A DNA stretch of 64,000 nucleotides from Nitrospirota bacterium (GTDB lineage Bacteria > Nitrospirota > UBA9217): the NCBI GenBank assembly GCA_023229435.1, contig JALNZF010000001.1, positions 1-64,000 of the forward strand. Direction: 5' to 3'. The position numbers and the translations under genes are program-made. Positions 50,655 through 59,500 of the stretch are shown piece by piece (positions within the stretch are counted from its first letter, which is position 1; each line of letters opens with the position of its first letter). The notes beneath the pieces were generated by a model. The model ran no database searches and was not told where the DNA came from. It saw nothing but the letters and a program-made list of their open reading frames with translations.

Positions 50655-51830
50655 TCAAGTCTTTCCTTTCAATCGTGCCTTGATCCCATAGTAGAGCCGG
50701 CTGATGCGGCGTCCGATCCCGAAATTGATCTCCTGCCCTCTTTTTATGATAAAAAAGATCGCTGACACGGTCATAAGACTGTTCGGTATCCAAAAAGCGA
50801 GAAAGGCGGGGTATGTCCCGGTCTCCGCAAGATTGGTCGCTCCGCTCAAAATAATAAAATAAACAAGAAAAACCAGGAGCGCGACGGCCACGCCGGCGGA
50901 CTTGCCGGAACGGCTTCGCCTGATGCCGAGCGGCGCGCCGATCAGACCCAGAATAATGCAGGCAAAGGGTATCGAAAGGCGTTTGTGCAGTTCCGTCTCA
51001 GGGACATAGGAGGGTTTCCCTTCCCGGCGCAATCGTCTGATCTCACGGAAAAGTTCAAGAGTATCAAAGTCATCGACGCTTTTCCCGGGCGCGTTATTTT
51101 GGAGCGCGCTGCTGATGTCGAGATTGAGCCGCGCGTTGTCGAACCCCATGAGCGAGTAGGCCTGGCCGGCGCGGGGCTGCGTGAGAATGGCGCCATCCTG
51201 CATGGCGAGGGTCACGTTCATGGCCTGCTGGTCGGCAATGAGCTTCCCGCGTTTTGCGACGATCGCAAAGGGTTCCCTGGCGGAACGTTCGTCGGAGATA
51301 AAGACGCCTTCCAGGTTGTCCTGAGGGTCCATCTTGTCGACATACAGGACCATGCCCTCGAAGGTGCTGCTGAAGACGCCGGGCTCGATGCCGATCAGCG
51401 CCCGTGACTTCACCATGGAGAAGAGACGGGCCTTGAGCGCCGAGTTCGCGCCGGGGACGAGGAACAGCGAGGTGAACGCCGTGATCGAGAAGGCGATCAG
51501 CGCGAACAGGAATACCGGCCTGATCATGCGATAGAGGCTGATGCGGGAGGCCTTCATGGCGGTTATTTCCGAGTCCGAGCTGAGTCGGGCAAAGGTGGTA
51601 AGTGACGCGACGACGAGCGACATGGGGATGGTGATGACGAGGAATCCGGGCACAACGTAGGCGAGCACTTCGGCGGTATCTGCAAGGGTGGCGCCCTTCG
51701 ATACGACCAGGTCCGCGAGCCGGAACAGCTTCTGGAGAAAAAGTACGAACAAGAGCACCGCCATGCTGAGGAAGAACGGCGGCAGCATCTCAAGGAATAT
51801 GTAGCGGTCCACTATGCGGGGTCTGAACAT
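50655..51830 (-). CDS. lptF: LPS export ABC transporter permease LptF
   Basis: 391 residues, six spans with a periplasmic domain (about 115-280). RYIFLEMLPPFFLSMAVLLF begins the first span; SSDSEITAMKASRISLYRMI is the LptB-contacting helix and RLSIPFACIILGLIGAPLG the start of the last spans. Partner of LptG in the same role. The C-terminal tail of about 35 residues is basic and longer than usual. The large conserved gene ends 2 nt before its start, so they are translated together. Confidence 0.93.
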   Translation of the reverse strand: MFRPRIVDRYIFLEMLPPFFLSMAVLLFVLFLQKLFRLADLVVSKGATLADTAEVLAYVVPGFLVITIPMSLVVASLTTFARLSSDSEITAMKASRISLYRMIRPVFLFALIAFSITAFTSLFLVPGANSALKARLFSMVKSRALIGIEPGVFSSTFEGMVLYVDKMDPQDNLEGVFISDERSAREPFAIVAKRGKLIADQQAMNVTLAMQDGAILTQPRAGQAYSLMGFDNARLNLDISSALQNNAPGKSVDDFDTLELFREIRRLRREGKPSYVPETELHKRLSIPFACIILGLIGAPLGIRRSRSGKSAGVAVALLVFLVYFIILSGATNLAETGTYPAFLAFWIPNSLMTVSAIFFIIKRGQEINFGIGRRISRLYYGIKARLKGKT

Positions 51831-51832
51831 GG

Positions 51833-53674
51833 TTATTTTCTGATCTCCTCGAGGATGTTCTTGTCGATCTTGTTCATTTCAAAGTAATCATTCTCCAGCT
51901 CTTCGATATAGAACCGGTCGAGACCGCTGTTCAGGAGAAAGTCCTCCCGCACCCGGCTGTCGCGGGACACGATGATGTGCGGCAGGAGGTTGTTGAGGTA
52001 GAACGACTCCTTCCGGATATCGAGAATGATCTCCTCGAAGATGGTGTGCGGGACCGGGCCCTGCACGATCTGCCTGGACTGGATTTCGCGGTTCAGGTCC
52101 TGGATGAAGATCTCCTGGTCCTCCCGGGAGTTCAGTTCCGCATAGATGCTTTTGAAACGGTCCTTGATGTAGCGGTGGATGGCGGTGTAGAGCTTGTCTT
52201 CATCGTTGATCATGGTGATGGACGCGGCCCGTTCCCGGTAGGTCGTGTCGCCGGTCTTGATCTGCAGGAGTCCCTGAAACAGCATGTCGACTTTTTTCCG
52301 GCCGTACCGGGTCAGGTAACGGTTCTCCCGGAGGGGATCGATGAATATCTCGCGGAACAGATCAGGGCTGATCTGATCGAAGACCTCCTTGTTGCCGAAG
52401 AGGCTCCGGATGTTGTCTTCGCTCAGGGTCGAGTTCTCCATGAACGCGAGATTGTTGATCGTGCTTGCCGCGCTGTCGTACCGGTCGAAATAGGTCAGGA
52501 TGGAGCTCATGGATTCGAGCGCGAACATGTCATTGGTGTCCCGCGCATGCTCGTCGCAGACCCTGACCGTGTCGAGTAGTAGCCCCTCAAAGGCCTGGTC
52601 CCTTACCGCGGTGGATTTCTGCTTGGCTATCAGGAGCTTGATGAGGTCCTCCTGCGAAAGGTGTCCTCTGATCTTGTCCGTCCTGAAGAAGAGCCCCTCG
52701 AAGATCGCCCGCGTGTCCTTGACATAATCCGGTTCCTCCACCTCGACGATCTGCATGTCCTTGAGAAGAAGCTCGTCGAGCGTGTCGAAGAGCGTGTGGG
52801 GAATATTGAGACGCAGACTCAACGTGCGGAGTCGTGAGAGCTTTGCCAGCTCCGAGGGGTTCACCTGGCCTTTTTCCGATACGGTAATGAGGATGTCCTT
52901 GTATTCATCCACGATCTTCTTGTTCTCGGGAAGCTTGTACATCCCGTCGATCTTGATGCGTTCCTGCTGATAGGGGATGATCTTGTACTGGTTCGCCAGG
53001 TCGTTCAGCAGGGTGAGGGCCTCAGGGGAAAGCATTTTCTGCTCGGCATAGAATTTATTGAACGTATTGAAATATTCCCCGTTATGCCGGTTTTGCATCC
53101 GGAAAAGAAAAACCAGACCCTTCGCGTCGCCAAAGGCCTCAAAGAGCTCCCGGCAGAGGCGGGTGTCATCGGAGAGGCCCACGGTCGTGCTCCGTTTCAA
53201 CTGCTTTCCCATGTATTTCAGAATATCGCGCTGAATGTCCCTGATCTCTTTCTGGAACGAGGAGTGAACGAAAAAAAAGTAGTTTGAGACGGCGTTGCCG
53301 GTAAGAAATACGTGGTCGAAGGACTCTTTGCCGGCCGTGGTGTTGGTGAAGGTGATGTTGTCGGTATTGTCGTAAAAGGCGCCATACATGACCAGACGGT
53401 TCGAAACATCTTTGCGCAGGAGGTCCTTGAGAGGCAGGTCCACGCCGAACATGTATTCGCAGAGGCTGCCGCCGGTCCCCGTATGGCTGATGCCGTCAGG
53501 GGAGATGATGAACTCGTTCCTTCCGGAAAAGAACCGGTCCCCCTCGGGAAGCGATTCATAGCAGTACCTGCTGCTCAGATCGGCGCCGGTGATCGTGACA
53601 AAATAGTCTATTTTATCGTTGGCTTTGCCGTGCAGCTTTATTTCCTGAATCATGTCGGGCATTATAGCAAACAA
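51833..53674 (-). CDS. Large conserved protein (TIGR04442-like) upstream of lptF
   Basis: 613 residues without signal peptide or membrane spans. It is mainly helical and rich in charged residues, with IQEIKLHGKANDKIDYFVTITG at the start. I recall the uncharacterised TIGR04442 family of Nitrospirota and Desulfobacterota with this length, but did not verify it. Its stop lies 2 nt before lptF, so co-translation with LPS export is strongly suggested. The true start could be the inner ATG at 53653 (MIQEIKLHG). No catalytic motif recognised. Confidence 0.65.
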   Translation of the reverse strand: MFAIMPDMIQEIKLHGKANDKIDYFVTITGADLSSRYCYESLPEGDRFFSGRNEFIISPDGISHTGTGGSLCEYMFGVDLPLKDLLRKDVSNRLVMYGAFYDNTDNITFTNTTAGKESFDHVFLTGNAVSNYFFFVHSSFQKEIRDIQRDILKYMGKQLKRSTTVGLSDDTRLCRELFEAFGDAKGLVFLFRMQNRHNGEYFNTFNKFYAEQKMLSPEALTLLNDLANQYKIIPYQQERIKIDGMYKLPENKKIVDEYKDILITVSEKGQVNPSELAKLSRLRTLSLRLNIPHTLFDTLDELLLKDMQIVEVEEPDYVKDTRAIFEGLFFRTDKIRGHLSQEDLIKLLIAKQKSTAVRDQAFEGLLLDTVRVCDEHARDTNDMFALESMSSILTYFDRYDSAASTINNLAFMENSTLSEDNIRSLFGNKEVFDQISPDLFREIFIDPLRENRYLTRYGRKKVDMLFQGLLQIKTGDTTYRERAASITMINDEDKLYTAIHRYIKDRFKSIYAELNSREDQEIFIQDLNREIQSRQIVQGPVPHTIFEEIILDIRKESFYLNNLLPHIIVSRDSRVREDFLLNSGLDRFYIEELENDYFEMNKIDKNILEEIRK

Positions 53675-53833
53675 ACCCGGATTTTCAAACGGAAAAATGG
53701 TGTTCGCTTCAATTATGGAGGTTTTATCGGTTTGTCATGCGCGCGGGCAGGGGATCGGGGATCGCGCGACACATTTCCCTTGATACCCCACTGGGGAAAA
53801 CGTATAATGCGAAGCGGAATGGAACTGTTAACA

Positions 53834-53932
53834 AGGTTCAGAGTTCAAGGTTCACGGTTTATACTTTCCGACTTTCCAACCTTGAACTTTGAACAGTGAA
53901 CCCTGAACCCTGAACCCTGAACCCTGAACCTC
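53834..53932. repeat. Heptad-repeat inverted element (GAACCCT type)
   Basis: GTTCAGA/GTTCAAG-type units (53836-53857) face GAACCCT units (53883-53932), including four exact GAACCCT copies. The right arm ends 1 nt before the tlpA start, so the gene lacks a normal ribosome site. Confidence 0.8.
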
Positions 53933-53933
53933 T

Positions 53934-54485
53934 ATGACCATAGTAAGCGGCAGTAAAAAAAAGATCGCCTTCCTGGTCGTTCTTGTCGTGCTGATGGCCC
54001 TCTTTATCGCGGGATGGCTTGTCATGGACAGGGCAACGGGAACGAAGGCCGTCACCAGCGGAGACCGTGCGCCTGAATTTCGTTTGAAGACAATTGAAGG
54101 CGGATCTGTCAGCCTTGCGGACCTCAAGGGCAAGGTGGTTATGGTCCATTTTTGGGCCACCTGGTGTCCCCCCTGTGTCGAGGAGTTGCCGACGCTCGAA
54201 AGGCTGTACCGCTCACTGCCGGGGAAAGATTTCCTGATGCTCGCCGTGAACGAGGACGAGGGAGGAACAGGTACCGTGGCGTCATTTATCCAGCAAAACA
54301 GATTGAGTCTCCCCGTGCTCCTGGATCCCGGAAGCGAGGCCGCGAGGCGTTATGGAACGTACAAATTACCCGAGACCTATATCGTGGACCGCGAGGGTGT
54401 GGTGCGATACAAGGCGATCGGACCACGGGACTGGACCGACCCCGCGAGCATTCAGATCCTACGGAATATTATAGAAGCAAGGTGA
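53934..54485 (+). CDS. TlpA-family membrane-anchored thioredoxin
   Basis: 183 residues. An N-terminal membrane anchor (about 10-30) leads to a periplasmic thioredoxin-like domain: VHFWATWCPPCVEELPTLER near residue 75 carries the CPPC redox pair, and the cis-Pro is in YKLPETYIVD. Such proteins reduce apocytochrome c or other exported disulfides. The start codon is preceded by GAACCCT repeats and no Shine-Dalgarno sequence, so translation efficiency may depend on repeat length. Substrate not known. Confidence 0.9.
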   Translation: MTIVSGSKKKIAFLVVLVVLMALFIAGWLVMDRATGTKAVTSGDRAPEFRLKTIEGGSVSLADLKGKVVMVHFWATWCPPCVEELPTLERLYRSLPGKDFLMLAVNEDEGGTGTVASFIQQNRLSLPVLLDPGSEAARRYGTYKLPETYIVDREGVVRYKAIGPRDWTDPASIQILRNIIEAR

Positions 54486-54685
54486 CTACTCAGGTCAAAA
54501 TCTGTTAGCCGCGAAAGATCGCAGAGATCACAAGGAAAAAGCAAAGAGGGCGGTTAATCTGATCAGAAGGACATATCTCTAAAGCCAAAGACGGCAATAA
54601 ACGTAAGCCGCTACATACCGTATTTTCATGAATTTAAGGATGTTCTTTGAGTTCTTTGCGTTCTTTTGCGGCCAACCTGAGTAGT
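54485..54685. repeat. Inverted-repeat element after tlpA
   Basis: ACTACTCAGGT (54485-54495) is the perfect complement of ACCTGAGTAGT (54675-54685). Inside each end lie GCCGCGAAAGA- and TCTTTTGCGGC-type sequences with 9-nt CAAAGA-like units, so the arms extend imperfectly to about 50 nt. It begins at the tlpA stop codon. Confidence 0.75.
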
Positions 54686-54720
54686 TGCATTTCATGATCC
54701 ATTAACGTGGAGTTCATCGC

Positions 54721-54801
54721 ATGTCTGATTTTATAACAACAACACTGATCCTCATTGCTGTCGCACTCGTTGTCGGCAGGTTCAACAAGGGCATGGGCTG
54801 A
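54721..54801 (+). CDS. Possible 26-residue membrane peptide
   Basis: ATG at 54721 opens MSDFITTTLILIAVALVVGR and ends at TGA 54799. It would be a single membrane span with a short basic tail. No clear ribosome site (GTGGAG is about 12 nt away). Could be chance; reported because it stands alone in a gap and is strongly hydrophobic. Confidence 0.25.
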   Translation: MSDFITTTLILIAVALVVGRFNKGMG

Positions 54802-54880
54802 GGCGCGGCATCAGGTCCCCTCTGTAAGAGGGACGAGGAACCTCACCAGCACAGCGGTGAGGAAAAAAAATAGCGGCATC

Positions 54881-56035
54881 ATGAAAAAGTATCTTTTTGC
54901 CGGACTCGGAGCGTTCGTTTTCTGCGTCCTCATCATTGTTGTGTGGACCATGCGGGTCCTCTCCAACCTGCCGGATGTTTCCACCCTGAAACACTACCGG
55001 CCGGCTGCCGCCGCCGAGGTCCTTGATAAGGACAACAACCCCCTGACCCTTTACTATGACCGCAAGTTCCGGATATGGGTCCCCATAACCGGCCTTCCCG
55101 ATATCGTCATCAATGCAGTCGTGATCGCCGAGGACGATACGTTCTTTGAACATCATGGCGTGAATTACAAGGCAACGCGTGACGCCATGCTGCATGACGT
55201 CAAGAAGCGCAAATTCTCGCGCGGCGGCAGCACGATCACGCAGCAGATGATCAAGAACGTGTTTCTCTCCAGGGAAAAGACCCTGACCCGCAAACTGCGG
55301 GAATATGTCCTGGCCAGGAAGGCGGAGGAAATCCTTTCCAAACGCCGGATCCTCGAGATTTACCTGAATGAGGTCGAGTGGGGAGAGAATATCTATGGGA
55401 TAGAAGCCGCGAGCCGTTTTTACCTCGACAAGCATGCGTCTGAACTCACCATTGCGGAAGCCGCTCTTCTCGCCGGCATGCTCCCGAACCCCCGCTATTA
55501 CAACCCTTATAAGAGACCGGAAGCGGCCGGAAAGCGGCAGAAACGGGTGCTGTTCAATATGCAGCAGGCAAAAGACATCACCCAGGATGAATACGCCGCG
55601 GCGCTTCAAGAACCTCTGAACCTTCGTCCGGAAGGTTCGAACCGGATGGATCTCTCCGCGCTTACAGCGGGGAACAGCGGACAGTGCTATCAGCAGGTGC
55701 TGGAGCGGATGCTTGTCGCGCTCATCGGGGAACACGACCTCTACCGCAGGGGAGGGACCATCAGGACAACGCTTGAGAAAGCCCTGCAGAACGAACTCAG
55801 TAGTCTGGAGGGGTCGATGCAAGAACGGGCGGGAGAGACGTCTGGACGCATTCCCGTTGTCATGCAGGGGAACAAGATACGGGCAATTGTCTGCGGCGAA
55901 GGCAGGGAAGTGGAAGTCCGGTCAAAACTCGAATCTCTCGGCATGTCCTACATTGGTTATGATGTGGGTGCGATAGCGATCGACGCGATCCAGCGGGAGC
56001 AGATCATGGAAACCGCAGATGAAGAAAAGAAGTAA
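54881..56035 (+). CDS. GT51 peptidoglycan glycosyltransferase without transpeptidase domain
   Basis: 384 residues from the ATG at 54881 (MKKYLFAGLGAF). One membrane anchor (about 5-27) is followed by a GT51 domain: AEDDTFFEHHGVN (catalytic Glu), RGGSTITQQMIKNVFLS and KRRILEIYLNEVEWG. It polymerises lipid II into glycan strands. The usual transpeptidase domain is absent. Instead a C-terminal part of about 130 residues (from about 255) has no obvious family. Frames to 54755 run through a repeat-like region and are not used. Confidence 0.88.
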   Translation: MKKYLFAGLGAFVFCVLIIVVWTMRVLSNLPDVSTLKHYRPAAAAEVLDKDNNPLTLYYDRKFRIWVPITGLPDIVINAVVIAEDDTFFEHHGVNYKATRDAMLHDVKKRKFSRGGSTITQQMIKNVFLSREKTLTRKLREYVLARKAEEILSKRRILEIYLNEVEWGENIYGIEAASRFYLDKHASELTIAEAALLAGMLPNPRYYNPYKRPEAAGKRQKRVLFNMQQAKDITQDEYAAALQEPLNLRPEGSNRMDLSALTAGNSGQCYQQVLERMLVALIGEHDLYRRGGTIRTTLEKALQNELSSLEGSMQERAGETSGRIPVVMQGNKIRAIVCGEGREVEVRSKLESLGMSYIGYDVGAIAIDAIQREQIMETADEEKK

Positions 56036-56520
56036 TCACATGATTAACAATGACCCTGCCTGTCGGTTACGGATAGAGACCGCCTGATTTACCTGGCAAG
56101 TGCCTCTTCGATACATTCTCAAGCTCACCTGAAACAATCCTGTCGGAATCCTTTACAATAATAAAACATACAACTTACGTTATTAATACTATATTCGTAT
56201 TATTATTTTAATAGTTCATTGATATTTATAAGTTATGGGTATATTTATATGACTGTCGAAATAACAAACAAAGTTATTACGATTAAAACAATGTGCTTGA
56301 TTAATATGGCATTACCATAAGGTATTAATATTGCACCTCTTGGGAAAGTGCAAAAAAACAGCTATTTTTTAAAAGGTATTGGCCAGTTCTATAACCAAGA
56401 GCAACACTTGGGGCAGCTATGTCAGCGTTTTGGTCCGAAGCGGTCAATCTTTAAAAACGTTAGTATTTTTTCAGCAATCAATGGCAATTTATGTCATTTA
56501 ATTCAGGGGATGATTGTCAG
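56036..56520. other. AT-rich intergenic region before the giant secreted protein
   Basis: 485 nt without a gene. It is markedly AT-rich, which suits a promoter or a horizontally acquired segment. A hairpin TTGCAC/GTGCAA lies near 56331-56353. I looked for a cyclic di-GMP riboswitch and sigma-54 site and found neither. Confidence 0.5.
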
Positions 56521-59500
56521 ATGAGAACAAACATTATAATGAGAAATAGCAATCATTACATCGCCAAGGTTCTTTTCGCGATTCTCTTTACGGTAATTCT
56601 TATCTCGTTTGCATCAACAACGGTTACTGCTGCAGGTAACTGCGACGACGCCGCCATACGGTGCAACGACAACGATGCTTGCACGACGGACACCTGCGAC
56701 GAGGGAACAGGCGCTTGCGGTCACACGGCCATTGTCTGCAATGACAGCAACGCCTGCACCAGCGACGCTTGCGACCCGTTGAATGGATGCGTGTTCACCA
56801 TCAACAACACGCTGCCGTGCAGTGATAAGAACAGCTGCACCGACGGCGATTATTGTTTGAACGGTCTCTGCAAGTCCGGGGTGGTCAGGAACTGCGACGA
56901 CGGAAATATCTGCACCGATGATAAGATGATTCCTGTTATTGAAGTTTGCTGCATCCACGTCCCCAATACCAAGTCCTGCAACGACAACAACGCCTGCACG
57001 TCAAACGATAAGTGTGCAAAGGCCGTCTGCGCGGGAACGTCCAAGACCTGCGAAGACTATAACTCGTGCACCACCAATTCCTGTGATCCGGCCTCGGGCA
57101 GTTGTGTGTATTCCCCGGTGCCAGATTGTATATGCGCGGGAAAACCGAATGGTTCCCCCTGCACTGACGGCAATGCCTGTACCGTCGACTCATGTGTCAA
57201 TCAGGTGTGCGTCAGCACGGCCAGGACCTGCAACGACAACAATGTCTGCACCACCGACACCTGCAACACGTCGACCGGGTGCGTCTTTACGAACAACACG
57301 CTGTCGTGCAGTGATAACAATACCTGCACCGTGGGCGATGTGTGTTTGAACGGCGTCTGCAAGCCCGGGGCGACCACGAACTGCGATGATGGGAATATCT
57401 GCACAATTAATACGAGCGTCCCGGTTCTTCCCGGTTGCTGCGTACATGGCACCAATACCCTGCCCTGCAGCGACAACAACGTCTGCACCACGGGCGATGT
57501 GTGCGCGAACAAAGTTTGCAAGGGAGCGCCGGTTGCCGATGGAACAGCCTGTGATGATGGCAACGTCTGCACCGAAAACGACGCTTGTTCGGGCGGGGTC
57601 TGTGTGGCCGGGGCCCCCATGCTCTGTCCGGTTGGTGTGTGTGATCCTGTGTCAGGATGCCCCGTATCAACACCACCCACTGGCTCAATCGTGATCAACA
57701 ACGGAGCAGCATTTACGAATACAACGAATGTGACCCTGACACTCAGCGCAACAGACAGCGACGGCAGCGTGACTGAGATGCAGTTCAGCAATGACGGCTC
57801 GACATGGTCGACACCTGAACCCTACGCAACGTCGAAAAACTGGACATTGACTACGGGCGATGGGATAAAGACGGTCTTTGCAATTTTCAAGGACAATGCT
57901 GACAACTGGTCTAACGCAATTCCCAGTAATACGATCATTTTTGATACCACCCCTCCTGCAGTGAGTGTCAATTCGCCGGCTGACGGGTTCACAAATAATA
58001 AGACGCCTCTCTTAAGCTACACCGTGAGCGACGGCGCCGTGGTCGTAAAGGTTGACGGTATTATCGTTCCCAAGATTTCCGGCAGTAACCTCGACTCCCT
58101 TACTGACGGTGCGCATACTGTCCGGGTTGCGTCCACTGATGCCGCAAACAACTTAGGTTTTGCCGAGGTAAGCTTTACGGTGGACACCTTACCGCCATTA
58201 GTAGTGGGGGAAATGCCCAAAATATCCAAAATATCCGCGGGTGATGATCATTCTCTCGCGATAGCAACAGATGGAAGCTTGTGGGCTTGGGGCACAAATT
58301 GGAGCGGTTATTTAGGCGATGGAACAATGCAGCCGAGCAATTCTCCGAGAAAAATAGGCGCCGATACAATTTGGTCAGCTATTTCCGCAGGATATGATGC
58401 AAATTTGGCGCTCAAGTCCGATGGGACCTTATGGGCGTGGGGAGCGAATTCGTATGGGCAGTTGGGTGACGGGACCACAGACGATAAACATGCTCCGGTG
58501 CAGATAGGGCTTGACAACAATTGGAAATCGATTTCTATGAAGGGTTATCACGGATTAGCTCTGAAACAAGACGGAACTCTCTGGTCTTGGGGGGTAAATT
58601 GGGAAGGGGAGGTAGGGGATGGAACCACCGATGACAGACACTTTCCAATCCAGATAGGTTCCGATACGAATTGGACCGCCGTTTCAGCAGGATTTTGGCA
58701 TAGCTTGGCGCTCAAGTCCGACGGTACATTGTGGGCGTGGGGAGCGAATTGGTATGGGCAGTTGGGTGACGGGACTACTCACGATAAACATGCTCCGGTT
58801 CAGATAGGAATTGATGCCGATTGGGTCGCGGTTGATGAAGGAGATAGCGGATCATTCGCACTGAAATCAAACGGTACCTTATGGGCGTGGGGAGGCAATC
58901 AGGGGGGGTGGTACGGACTGTTGGGTGACGGGACCTTTACCGATCAACACGCCCCGGTCCAGATCGGCATCGATAATAATTGGGCTTCGATCGCTGCTTC
59001 AGGTGAAGGAGAATATGTTCTCGCGCTAAAAACAGACGGCACACTGTGGGCATGGGGGTCGAACTGGAACGGACAGCTACTGAACGGGACCTATTACGAT
59101 CAGTATGTACCCATTCAGATAGACACCGATAATACCTGGTCAGCTATCTCGGCTGGATTATACTACAGCGTTGCTCTAAAACCAGACGGAACCTTATGGA
59201 CATGGGGGTATAACGACCAAGGTCTTCTCGGTGACGGTACATATCAGGATATCTATACACCGCACAGGATTGATTATATTTCCGTTACATCCAATGTCAT
59301 CTCAATTAACAGTGGAGCCAATACCACGAATAGCGTTTCCGTTACCCTGAATTTGAATGCCTCGGATATGACAAGTGGCATAGCCTTGATGCGGTTTAGT
59401 AATGATGGTGTGGCCTGGTCTGCTCCCGAGCCTTATGCTACGACCAGGGACTGGACGCTGACCGCGGGAGACGGAAGAAAAACGGTATATGTAATGTTTC

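Noticed and set aside
56036..56520. Cyclic di-GMP riboswitch or sigma-54 promoter before the giant protein
   Set aside because: No GEMM consensus and no GG-N10-GC pair at proper spacing was found.
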